5,291 bases of DNA from Phycisphaerae bacterium (GTDB lineage Bacteria > Planctomycetota > Phycisphaerae > Sedimentisphaerales > SG8-4): the NCBI GenBank assembly GCA_030613765.1, contig JAUWLI010000228.1:1-5291 (forward strand), written 5' to 3'. Shown here piece by piece: positions 1 to 5,002 of the stretch; positions within the stretch are counted from its first letter, which is position 1, and the number at the start of each line of letters is the position of its first letter. The position numbers were made by a program, and so were the translations under genes. Under the pieces are notes generated by a model. The model was not told where the DNA came from. It made no database searches and was given only the letters and a program-made list of their open reading frames with translations.

Positions 1-345
1 CTTTTTATGCCCGGCCTGGCCTTCCTGACGCAGTTTTTTCAAAGCGGGTAAAACCTCACCCAGCAACATAAGAATAATCGATGCAGTAATATAGGGCATA
101 ATTCCCAGGCCAAATATACTGCTTTTGTCCAGGGTTCCGCCCGTGAATATCCTCATCATTTCCGTGGCCCTACCTATAGGACTATCTGTGTCTTTGGTCT
201 GAGCAGCTTCAGCTATCTTGGCCTGGTCAAAACAGGGATTGGGGATATGGAAACCAATCCTGTACATTATCAGCAGCGCCAAAGTAAACAGAATTTTGTT
301 GCGCAGGTCTGGGATTCTGAATATGTTAAATACTGTCCCAAGCAT
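1..345 (-). CDS. secY: Preprotein translocase subunit SecY, N-terminal 115 residues (partial)
   Basis: SecY forms the protein-conducting channel in the cytoplasmic membrane and works with SecE, SecG and SecA. The frame opens with ATG at 345 and stays open to base 1, so the rest of the gene lies beyond the window. The 115 visible residues begin MLGTVFNIFRIPDLRNKIL, a typical SecY start. The first membrane segment covers about residues 17-35, ending in RIGFHIPNP. An extracytoplasmic stretch with GG at 69-70 follows, then the plug and second-segment motif FGLGIMPYITASII at 78-91. The residues LPALKKLRQEGQAGHKK at 99-115 match the basic cytoplasmic loop 1 of the family. GGGAG (complement of 354-358) lies 8 bases upstream as a good Shine-Dalgarno sequence. 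Its place after rplO is the standard spc order. The identification is firm; only completeness is unknown. Confidence 0.95.
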   Translation of the reverse strand, partial: MLGTVFNIFRIPDLRNKILFTLALLIMYRIGFHIPNPCFDQAKIAEAAQTKDTDSPIGRATEMMRIFTGGTLDKSSIFGLGIMPYITASIILMLLGEVLPALKKLRQEGQAGHKK

Positions 346-467
346 TTCTATAACTCCCGATAGTCCTTTAATTTACAATAATTAAATGGGCCGTATATTG
401 TCCCGTAGCAATTAGCCGAGAGCCGAAGCTCAATTGCTGCATGTTTGCAAAACGAGTTCTCAATCAA
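346..467 (-). other. secY-rplO spacer, 122 bp
   Basis: This is the longest gap in the window. Read on the minus strand it begins after the TAG stop of rplO and ends at the secY ribosome binding site. It contains an inverted repeat with an inner UUCG hairpin and heptamer-like units (listed separately), followed by an AT-rich stretch at about 370-388. I see no convincing sigma-70 promoter pair and no U-tract terminator, so read-through from rplO into secY is assumed. Confidence 0.6.
407..438 (-). repeat. Inverted repeat with inner UUCG tetraloop hairpin, built on 7-bp units
   Basis: On the minus strand AGCAATT (438-432) pairs perfectly with AATTGCT (413-407). Inside it, GAGC-TTCG-GCTC (431-420) forms a 4-bp stem closed by C(UUCG)G, a well-known very stable tetraloop in RNA. 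Read on the plus strand the block divides into 7-base units: agcaatt, agccgag, agccgaa, gctcaat. It may therefore be a degenerate tandem repeat that happens to fold. No run of U follows, so an intrinsic terminator is unlikely. A role in mRNA processing or in protecting the upstream message is possible but not shown. Confidence 0.6.
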
Positions 468-914
468 CTACGTAATCAGTTTTGCTTTGCCGCCGCAGCC
501 TACAATCTTCTGCTCTGCGCTTTTGCTAAATCTATGAGCTGTTACTTCCAACTTCTTCGTCAGTTCCCCATTACCAAGAATCTTAACCTTACTTTTCAGA
601 CTATCAATTAGTCCGGCATTAGACAATTGTTCGATACCGACGGCTGCTCCCTCGTCAAACTTTTCCAGCTGAGACACATTAACAATTTGGAATCGTGTTG
701 CAAAGTTATAATTACTAAAGCCGCGTTTGGGCAGTCGGCGAAACAAAGGCATCTGTCCACCTTCATAAAGTGTGACGGAGGTCGAGCCGGCCCTGCTGCC
801 ACCACCTTTATGGCCTCGGCCGCAGGTCTTGCCGCGGCCTGTGCCCGTGCCTCTTCCAACGCGCTTTCGAGCTCTGTGTTTACCTGCGATAGAAGTTATT
901 TCATAATTCAGCAT
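468..914 (-). CDS. rplO: 50S ribosomal protein L15
   Basis: L15 (uL15) is a large-subunit protein that binds 23S rRNA late in assembly. The 148-residue product has the usual family length. The N-terminal third is the glycine- and arginine-rich extension that threads into rRNA, with VGRGTGTGRGKTCGRGHKGG at 19-38. YEGGQMPLFRRLPKRGF follows, the hallmark L15 motif. The C-terminal part carries KVKILGNGELTKKLEVTAHRFS and ends with GGKAKLIT. The start is ATG at 914, eight bases after the rpsE stop. The sequence AAGGTGGTGA across the rpsE stop resembles an extended Shine-Dalgarno sequence about 11 bases upstream, so translation is probably coupled to rpsE. In most bacteria rpmD would precede this gene; here it does not. 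Confidence 0.98.
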   Translation of the reverse strand: MLNYEITSIAGKHRARKRVGRGTGTGRGKTCGRGHKGGGSRAGSTSVTLYEGGQMPLFRRLPKRGFSNYNFATRFQIVNVSQLEKFDEGAAVGIEQLSNAGLIDSLKSKVKILGNGELTKKLEVTAHRFSKSAEQKIVGCGGKAKLIT

Positions 915-922
915 TTAACCCA

Positions 923-1441
923 TCACCACCTTTTGACCGTTTCAACCTGTACGCCGCGTAGGGATTCGACCATTTCTTTACTGCGTAACTTCAACAGCCC
1001 ATTCAACGTAGCCTTGACAACATTTTTAGCAGAGGTGCTTCCATAAACTTTCGTAAGAACATCCTGTACACCGGCGAATTCAAGCACAGCTCGAGCGCTG
1101 GAGCCGGCAATAACTCCGGTACCCGGGCTGGCCGGGACTAACGCTATCTTTGTAGCTCTATATCTGCCTTCGACCTGGTATGGAATCGTTCGTCGGTCCA
1201 AAGCTATCTTGTGCAAAGATTTTTTGGCGTCCTTTATGCCTTTCTCAACGGCAAGCGGAACTTCATTAGCCTTACCATAACCAACACCTACTGTGCCTGC
1301 ACGGTCACCAATCACAACTAAAGCCGCAAAGCTGAACCGCCGACCACCTTTAACCACTTTGGAACAGCGAAATATCTTTACGACCGTATCTTCCAGCGGC
1401 TGTTCCTCTTGAGCAGATAACTTAGGATGTTCTACTGCCAA
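923..1441 (-). CDS. rpsE: 30S ribosomal protein S5, TTG start
   Basis: S5 (uS5) is a small-subunit protein at the mRNA entry side that takes part in decoding accuracy. The 172-residue product has an acidic N-terminal tail, then the S5 double-stranded-RNA-binding-like domain with VVKGGRRFSFAALVVIGD at 29-46 and VGVGYGKANEVPLAV just after. The C-terminal domain contains PASPGTGVIAGSSARAVLE and GSTSAKNVVKAT, both typical of S5. The start is TTG (complement of 1441-1439). There is no other in-frame start until a Met near residue 157, after the S5 motifs. GGAG (complement of 1449-1452) sits exactly 7 bases upstream across a run of seven A, which supports this start. The stop is TGA. Confidence 0.97.
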   Translation of the reverse strand: MAVEHPKLSAQEEQPLEDTVVKIFRCSKVVKGGRRFSFAALVVIGDRAGTVGVGYGKANEVPLAVEKGIKDAKKSLHKIALDRRTIPYQVEGRYRATKIALVPASPGTGVIAGSSARAVLEFAGVQDVLTKVYGSTSAKNVVKATLNGLLKLRSKEMVESLRGVQVETVKRW

Positions 1442-1481
1442 TTTTTTTCTCCAATCGTAATTCTACAGGCACGAATTTCCT

Positions 1482-1847
1482 TCAAAAGATCAGGCCCGTC
1501 TTTCGTGCCGCTTCGGCAAGAGCCTTGACTCTGCCATGAAACTTATATCGGTTTCTATCAAAGCAAACGCATTTAATACCAACGCTAAAGGCTTGTTTTG
1601 CAACCGCTTCACCTACAATTTTCGCGGCTTTTTTGTCGGTGGTATTGGGTAATTGGTCCCGCAGGCCTTTTGCTCTTGTGCTCGCGGAAACAAGCGTCGC
1701 TCCCGCAACATCATCGATAATCTGGGCGTAAATATGCCTGTTCGAACGAAACACAGACAGCCGTGGTCTGTTTGGTGTTCCAGAGACCTTCTTTCGCACG
1801 TGATATTTACGCCTCAGTGTCGCTTTTTTCAACTTGTTAATTCTCAT
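1482..1847 (-). CDS. rplR: 50S ribosomal protein L18
   Basis: L18 (uL18) binds 5S rRNA, helps place it in the central protuberance and contacts L5. The product is 121 residues when started at ATG 1847 ([16 protein letters not shown]). The basic N-terminal tail is followed by [20 protein letters not shown], then [20 protein letters not shown] and the closing [20 protein letters not shown]; all are L18 signatures. A TTG three codons upstream (1856) is in frame and cannot be excluded, but the ATG gives the usual length of about 120. The Shine-Dalgarno signal is weak for both. The gap to rplF is 106 bp with heptamer repeats; the gap to rpsE is 40 bp and repeat-free. Confidence 0.96.
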   Translation of the reverse strand: MRINKLKKATLRRKYHVRKKVSGTPNRPRLSVFRSNRHIYAQIIDDVAGATLVSASTRAKGLRDQLPNTTDKKAAKIVGEAVAKQAFSVGIKCVCFDRNRYKFHGRVKALAEAARKTGLIF

Positions 1848-1862
1848 AAAAACCAAATCCCG

Positions 1863-1904
1863 ATTGACATTTACTATTTTCTATTGACTACTTTCTATCG
1901 ATCC
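1863..1904. repeat. Degenerate 7-bp tandem repeat, block A of the rplF-rplR spacer
   Basis: On the plus strand the bases from 1863 divide into consecutive 7-mers. The five units at 1863-1897 all end in A and four end in CTA, with consensus TTTNCTA (for example tttacta at 1870 and ttgacta at 1884). A sixth unit, tcgatcc, has drifted. The period is not a multiple of three and the block lies outside all the genes here. No inverted repeat or transposase accompanies it. Confidence 0.6.
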
Positions 1905-1935
1905 TGAGTTGTACCTTCTTTTTGGTTCCCTTGAA

Positions 1936-1956
1936 ATTGTCAATCGTCAATTCTTA
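1936..1956. repeat. Degenerate 7-bp tandem repeat, block B, overlapping the rplF stop
   Basis: Three units in register on the plus strand are attgtca (1936), atcgtca (1943) and attctta (1950). The third contains the reverse complement of the rplF TAA stop (1954-1956), so the repeat begins at the very end of the coding region. The unit differs from block A in the same spacer, with an unrelated stretch of about 30 bp between them. Confidence 0.5.
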
Positions 1957-2535
1957 AACTGTTCCCGAAGTAAATGCTTTGCCAACTTTGCGTCGTACGT
2001 GCTCATCGGCATAACGGATACCCTTTCCTTTATAGGGTTCAGGCGGCCTTATCTTGCGTATATCAGCAGCAAACTGTCCCAGCAATCTCTTGTCTATCGC
2101 CGAAAGCGTGAACTTAGCGGGAACTTCATTGCCTCTGGTTGCTTCGACTTCAATGTTAACCTTTAAACCCTTTGGTATCACCCGATCTACGGAATGGGAA
2201 AAGCCAACTTGAAAAGTCAGCTTTCCTCCCTGCTCTTTAACATTATAGCCGGTACCATATACTTCCAGCTTCTTCTCAAAACCTTTACTGACACCTGTAA
2301 CCATATTAGCAATCAAGGCACGCATTGTACCATGCATCTGTTTGGCTTCGCGTCTTTGGGGATGTTCATTTTCGACAGAAACTATTCCCTCTGAATTATC
2401 AATCTCTACCTTAATAGGCGGCTGACAGTCCATCTGGAGCTGACCGAGCGGACCTGAAACTTTGATACACCGGCCGTCCTTCTCAACCTTTACCCCTTCA
2501 GGAATAATAATCTGTTTTTTCCCGATACGACTCAT
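1954..2535 (-). CDS. rplF: 50S ribosomal protein L6
   Basis: L6 (uL6) binds 23S rRNA near the sarcin-ricin loop at the GTPase-factor binding region. The 193-residue product starts MSRIGKKQIIIPEGVKV, the standard L6 opening. Two successive L6 folds are visible: the first ends at about residue 80 (MHGTMRALIANMVTGVSKGF), and the second carries the signature RPPEPYKGKGIRY near residue 163-175, followed by the basic tail. A longer frame opens at TTG 2550, but the ATG at 2535 matches the family and overlaps the rpsH stop by one base (TAATG). That geometry is a classic sign of translational coupling to rpsH. Confidence 0.98.
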   Translation of the reverse strand: MSRIGKKQIIIPEGVKVEKDGRCIKVSGPLGQLQMDCQPPIKVEIDNSEGIVSVENEHPQRREAKQMHGTMRALIANMVTGVSKGFEKKLEVYGTGYNVKEQGGKLTFQVGFSHSVDRVIPKGLKVNIEVEATRGNEVPAKFTLSAIDKRLLGQFAADIRKIRPPEPYKGKGIRYADEHVRRKVGKAFTSGTV

Positions 2536-2933
2536 TAGTTCACCATACAAAGTATCTCGCCGCCGACATTGGCCTCGCGGCAGCTTCTATCACTCATTAC
2601 ACCTCTACTCGTGGAAACCACTACTATACCCATACCAGCTAAAACATGTGGTAATTTGTCAACAGACGAATAGATTCTGCAGCCAGGTTTACTTATCCTT
2701 TTTATTTCGTTAATAACAGGCTGGCCAATTCGATCATACTTTAAAGTAACTCTCAGTATTCCCTGCATGCCGTCATCGATTCGGTCAAAATCCTCAATGT
2801 AACCTTCCTTCTTCAAGACGGCCGCTATACCTTCACAAATATTCGATGCTTTAATGTTAACTTCACTCTTGTTTATTCGCACAGAGTTGCGAATTCTCGT
2901 CAACATATCAGCGATAGGGTCACTCATACTCAT
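2535..2933 (-). CDS. rpsH: 30S ribosomal protein S8
   Basis: S8 (uS8) is a primary binder of the 16S rRNA central domain. In E. coli it also represses translation of the spc operon by binding an rRNA-like site near the start of rplE. The product is 132 residues from ATG 2933 (MSMSDPIADMLTRIRNS), the family's usual start and length. The C-terminal signature STSRGVMSDR followed by GGEILCMVN is present. The open frame extends 15 codons further upstream through repeat sequence, which I reject. GAGG (complement of 2943-2946) lies 9 bases upstream of the chosen ATG but 15 from the second Met at 2927. Whether autoregulation exists here is unknown; see the rplE upstream region. Confidence 0.97.
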   Translation of the reverse strand: MSMSDPIADMLTRIRNSVRINKSEVNIKASNICEGIAAVLKKEGYIEDFDRIDDGMQGILRVTLKYDRIGQPVINEIKRISKPGCRIYSSVDKLPHVLAGMGIVVVSTSRGVMSDRSCREANVGGEILCMVN

Positions 2934-2941
2934 ACATTTAT

Positions 2942-2983
2942 ACCTCGTGATTCGTGGCTCGTTCAGTATACGCTTCACGACTC
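2942..2983. repeat. 7-bp tandem repeat filling the rpsH-rpsN spacer
   Basis: Three plus-strand units share the ending CGT: acctcgt (2942), gattcgt (2949) and ggctcgt (2956). After one diverged unit, two more 7-mers in the same register, acgcttc (2970) and acgactc (2977), resemble each other. On the coding strand the first three read ACGARYC-like. The block covers nearly the whole 48-bp spacer, overlaps the rpsN TGA stop at 2982-2984 and contains the GAGG ribosome binding site of rpsH (2943-2946). Confidence 0.65.
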
Positions 2984-3167
2984 ACCAACTGGCTTTTCTC
3001 ACTCCTGGTATTTTTCCTTCGTTAGCCAAGGTTCGAAAGCAAATCCGGCAAATTTTGAACTTGCGATAAACGGCCCTCGATCTTCCACAAAGCTGGCAGC
3101 GCGTATATTGTCTAACGCGAAACCTTTGCTTCTTTTCTGCCTTGTTTTCCAGTGCTTTAGTTGACAT
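2982..3167 (-). CDS. rpsN: 30S ribosomal protein S14, zinc-binding type
   Basis: S14 (uS14) sits in the head of the small subunit and helps assemble the decoding region. The product has 61 residues, the length of the short zinc-ribbon form (the long zinc-free form is about 100). Two CxxC pairs are intact: C24-Q-L-C27 and C40-R-I-C43, the expected ligands of one zinc ion. The ending [18 protein letters not shown] is the conserved S14 tail. The start is ATG at 3167 with GGAA 7 bases upstream. It lies between rplE and rpsH as in most bacteria. No sign of decay. Confidence 0.98.
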   Translation of the reverse strand: MSTKALENKAEKKQRFRVRQYTRCQLCGRSRAVYRKFKICRICFRTLANEGKIPGVRKASW

Positions 3168-3216
3168 CTACACGTTCCAAAATAATCTTTATCATTTCGC
3201 CAGCAACCACTATATA

Positions 3217-3771
3217 TTATTCTTCCGTTGCTGTCTTCTTGAATGGCATACCAAACAGCGACAGCATTTCCCTTGCTTCATCGTCTGTATTTGCTGTTGT
3301 CACCAAGGTTATGTTCATGCCCTGCTGAAACTCCATCTGTGCCGGGTTGATTTCCGGAAAAACACCCTGTTCGGCCAGACCCATCGAGTAATTGCCTCTG
3401 CCGTCAAAACTGTTTGGATTAAGGCCTCGAAAATCTCTTACTCGCGGTATTGCAAGATTAATGAGTCTATCCATAAATTCATACATTTGCACGCCGTGAA
3501 GAGTAACTTTCAAACTGGTTTCCTGCCCTTGACGAACTTTGAAACCAGCGACACTCTTTTTGGCCTTACAGACAGCAGGCATTTGGCCCGCAATCATTGT
3601 CAGGTCCTTTTTGGCAGATTCCAGGAATTTTTTGTCCTGTGTCGCTCTGCCTACGCCCATAGAGATAATAACCTTTCCCATCCGCGGAACAGCCATAGGG
3701 TTCTTGTAGCCAAACTCCTTAATCAGTCCTGGAACAACCCTGGATTTATATAAATCTTTTAAACGTGCCAT
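3217..3771 (-). CDS. rplE: 50S ribosomal protein L5
   Basis: L5 (uL5) binds 5S rRNA in the central protuberance and contacts the P-site tRNA. The product is 184 residues from ATG 3771 (MARLKDLYKSRVVPGLIKEF), a normal L5 start and length. Key motifs are YKNPMAVPRMGKVIISMGVG, the central KKSVAGFKVRQGQ, and RVRDFRGLNPNSFDGRGNYS followed by GLAEQGVFPEI. It ends in a family-typical FGMPF. A frame running 26 codons further to 3849 is open, but those residues do not look like L5 and lie in repeat- and hairpin-bearing sequence, so they are rejected. No strong Shine-Dalgarno sequence precedes the ATG; the sequence upstream is AT-rich. Confidence 0.97.
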   Translation of the reverse strand: MARLKDLYKSRVVPGLIKEFGYKNPMAVPRMGKVIISMGVGRATQDKKFLESAKKDLTMIAGQMPAVCKAKKSVAGFKVRQGQETSLKVTLHGVQMYEFMDRLINLAIPRVRDFRGLNPNSFDGRGNYSMGLAEQGVFPEINPAQMEFQQGMNITLVTTANTDDEAREMLSLFGMPFKKTATEE

Positions 3772-3869
3772 CTTATAATTAGTTAACTGGTTTACTGGCG
3801 AAATCCACCACAATTCTTGTCTGCGACAAGCAGACACAGGGGCAGACACACCAATGAACTATTCACAAT
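3772..3869 (-). other. rplE-rplX spacer with overlapping hairpins and repeat fragments
   Basis: This 98-bp gap precedes rplE, the place where E. coli carries the S8-binding regulatory site. On the coding strand it holds two mutually exclusive hairpins: GTCTGC-TTGTC-GCAGAC (3835-3819) and CTTGTC-GCA-GACAAG (3830-3816). A direct repeat GTGTCTGC occurs at 3849-3842 and 3837-3830. Nearer rplE, ACTGG recurs at 8-bp spacing on the plus strand (3786 and 3794), next to an AGTTAACT palindrome (3781-3788). I do not see a clear copy of the S8-binding helix. The patchwork looks more like fragments of dispersed repeats than a designed leader, but regulation cannot be excluded. Confidence 0.5.
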
Positions 3870-3874
3870 TCACT
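3861..3874. repeat. Two 7-bp units overlapping the rplX stop
   Basis: Plus-strand units attcaca (3861) and attcact (3868) differ only in the last base; on the coding strand they read as GTGAAT at 7-base spacing. The second unit spans the rplX TGA stop (3870-3872). Two units alone would be weak evidence. They are listed because they repeat the arrangement seen at the rpsN and rplF stops. Confidence 0.35.
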
Positions 3875-4205
3875 TTTTTGCCCTTCTAACAACGCCGATT
3901 TCAGTACCGTCGGTGGCAAACCGCCTCTTACTGCCATCCTCAAGCTGCCGATAACGGATCCTACTGCCCTTTGAGGTTTTCGTGTTGAGAGGCAGCACGT
4001 TACTCATGTGTATCGGCTGCTCAACGTTTATCCGGCCTCCCTGGGGATTTTTGCGTGATGGCCGAACGTGCTTTTTCGCTATATTGTGTCCCTGAACCAC
4101 TACCTTATTCTTTTCAGGAATGACACGCAGCACTCTACCGGTAGCTCCTTTATGATCACCAGCTATAATCTGAACCACATCGCCTTTTTTTATATGTACG
4201 GCCAT
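3870..4205 (-). CDS. rplX: 50S ribosomal protein L24
   Basis: L24 (uL24) is an early assembly initiator that binds the 5' domain of 23S rRNA. The product has 111 residues, slightly longer than the roughly 104 of E. coli. The N-terminal KOW motif is clear: KKGDVVQIIAGDHKGATGRV at about 6-25. VVVQGHNIAKKHVRPS and NPQGGRINVEQPIHMSNVLP follow, both strongly conserved in L24. The tail ends in GTEIGVVRRAKK. The start is ATG at 4205; the only Shine-Dalgarno-like sequence is GGGA about 9 bases upstream, lying within a 7-bp repeat. It follows rplN after 41 bp. Confidence 0.98.
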   Translation of the reverse strand: MAVHIKKGDVVQIIAGDHKGATGRVLRVIPEKNKVVVQGHNIAKKHVRPSRKNPQGGRINVEQPIHMSNVLPLNTKTSKGSRIRYRQLEDGSKRRFATDGTEIGVVRRAKK

Positions 4206-4208
4206 TTG

Positions 4209-4229
4209 TCGTATCCCGTATTTCGTTTC
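4209..4229. repeat. 7-bp tandem repeat in the rplX-rplN spacer
   Basis: Three consecutive plus-strand units, tcgtatc (4209), ccgtatt (4216) and tcgtttc (4223), share consensus YCGTATC with one or two changes each. The block ends two bases short of a 12-bp palindrome (4231-4242) and fills most of the gap upstream of rplX. The unit differs from those in the other spacers, while period and size are the same. Confidence 0.6.
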
Positions 4230-4230
4230 A

Positions 4231-4242
4231 TGCCTTAAGGCA
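4231..4242. repeat. Perfect 12-bp palindrome TGCCTTAAGGCA
   Basis: TGCCTTAAGGCA is fully self-complementary and lies four bases beyond the rplN stop on the transcript side. As RNA it could form only a small stem with almost no loop, so a terminator is unlikely; a protein-binding site or chance are both possible. Confidence 0.4.
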
Positions 4243-4246
4243 CTAT

Positions 4247-4633
4247 TTATACAACCTCGCTTGCCAGCGAGATAATCTTCATATAATTTTTTTCGCGAAG
4301 CTCTCGAGCCACCGCACCAAATATTCTCGTTCCTATTGGATTACCATCATTGTCAATCATCACTGCGGCATTGCTATCGAACCTTACATAGCTACCATCA
4401 GAGCGTTTAAGAGGACTTCTGGTGCGGATAATAACGCATTTATGAACTTTCTTGTCGTCCAACTGGCAGGTCGGCAGTGATTTTTTTATAGCTACACAAA
4501 TAATATCTCCTACAGTAGCCACGGGGCGAGTCTTTTTACCACGGGATCCACCTTTCCCAAGGACCTTGATGCACAATGCCGACTTGACACCAGAATTGTC
4601 GGCTATATCCAACATTGTTTCCTGCTGAACCAC
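4247..4633 (-). CDS. rplN: 50S ribosomal protein L14, GTG start
   Basis: L14 (uL14) lies on the subunit interface and forms inter-subunit bridges with 16S rRNA. From GTG 4633 the product has 128 residues and begins (M)[19 protein letters not shown], aligning with the family start MIQxxTxLxVADNSGA. Other motifs are [34 protein letters not shown] and [16 protein letters not shown], ending [10 protein letters not shown] as expected. It is about five residues longer than the usual 122-123, because of a longer loop after CIKVLG. A GTG nine codons upstream (4660) is in frame but gives a non-family extension. GGGA lies 6 bases before the chosen GTG. A mini-ORF ends one base before it. Confidence 0.93.
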   Translation of the reverse strand: MVQQETMLDIADNSGVKSALCIKVLGKGGSRGKKTRPVATVGDIICVAIKKSLPTCQLDDKKVHKCVIIRTRSPLKRSDGSYVRFDSNAAVMIDNDGNPIGTRIFGAVARELREKNYMKIISLASEVV

Positions 4634-4634
4634 T

Positions 4635-4664
4635 TTATTTCCCGTCGTATTTAGGTTCACTCAT
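4635..4664 (-). other. Possible 9-codon mini-ORF directly before rplN
   Basis: In the rpsQ-rplN gap an ATG at 4664 opens a frame reading MSEPKYDGK and ending with TAA at 4637-4635, one base before the proposed GTG start of rplN. GGGAAG lies about 9 bases upstream of the ATG. The arrangement would allow re-initiation on rplN, whose own start signals are modest. I do not recognise the peptide and such short frames arise by chance, so this is only a candidate. Confidence 0.25.
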
Positions 4665-4675
4665 TTATTTGGCTT

Positions 4676-4703
4676 CCCAAGCGCTCTTTATTGCACGTTT
4701 GGG
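4676..4703 (-). repeat. Imperfect hairpin in the rpsQ-rplN spacer
   Basis: On the coding strand CCCAAACG (4703-4696) pairs with CGCTTGGG (4683-4676) except for one A-C mismatch, around a 12-base loop. It lies just after the rpsQ stop. No U-tract follows, so it is probably not a terminator. The 3' arm contains the GGGA that could serve the mini-ORF, so folding could mask that site. Confidence 0.4.
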
Positions 4704-4709
4704 CTCTTT

Positions 4710-4964
4710 CTAAACCGTCTTTTCTACTATTCTCACAAGGCGCCAACTCTTGGTTTTACTATAAGGGCGGCATTGCGCAACTTCAACGACATCACCAACA
4801 CCGGCCTGCTTGTGTTCGTCGTGAACACCAAGTTTTGTCCTGCGTTTTACATATTTGCCGTATTTTGGATGCCTGACCTTGAAGTCAATGGCAACTTTGA
4901 TGCTTTTGGCACCACTGTTGCTCACTACGACACCGGTTACAGTTTTTAATTTCCGATCCTGCAT
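4710..4964 (-). CDS. rpsQ: 30S ribosomal protein S17
   Basis: S17 (uS17) is a primary 16S rRNA-binding protein of the 5' domain. The product has 84 residues, the normal bacterial length, and an OB-fold layout: [20 protein letters not shown] near the start, then [20 protein letters not shown] and the closing [20 protein letters not shown], where GDxVxIxxxRPxSKxKxW is the family signature. The start is ATG at 4964 with GGAAG (complement of 4971-4975) 6 bases upstream. The gap to rpmC is 87 bp and holds a CGCAGAG-type repeat. Nothing looks damaged. Confidence 0.98.
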   Translation of the reverse strand: MQDRKLKTVTGVVVSNSGAKSIKVAIDFKVRHPKYGKYVKRRTKLGVHDEHKQAGVGDVVEVAQCRPYSKTKSWRLVRIVEKTV

Positions 4965-5002
4965 CTTTTACTTCCGATTTTTTACAGCAGCGTCTACAAA
5001 GC

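Noticed and set aside
407..438. Intrinsic terminator between rplO and secY
   Set aside because: The stem is followed by ACGGGACAATA rather than a U-tract.
346..467. Internal sigma-70 promoter for secY
   Set aside because: TTGATT and AT-rich candidates exist, but none has a matching second box at suitable spacing.
608..859. 83-codon open frame on the minus strand inside rplO
   Set aside because: It is an alternate frame of rplO without family features.
627..1046. 139-codon open frame on the plus strand
   Set aside because: It is antisense to rplO and rpsE; its alanine-rich part is the mirror of the glycine/arginine-rich L15 sequence.
1863..1956. CRISPR array
   Set aside because: Units are only 7 bp, degenerate and directly abutting; there are no 20-40 bp repeats with unique spacers.
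2934..2978. N-terminal extension of S8 by 15 residues
   Set aside because: It would be encoded by the 7-bp repeat block, whereas MSMSDPIADMLTRIRN at 2933 is the family start with a well-placed GAGG.
3142..3753. 203-codon open frame on the plus strand
   Set aside because: It lies antisense across rplE and rpsN, shows no recognisable domain and reads as low-quality protein; the minus-strand genes are certain.
3772..3849. N-terminal extension of L5 to a 210-residue protein
   Set aside because: The extra 26 residues do not resemble L5, and the DNA there consists of hairpins and repeat fragments.
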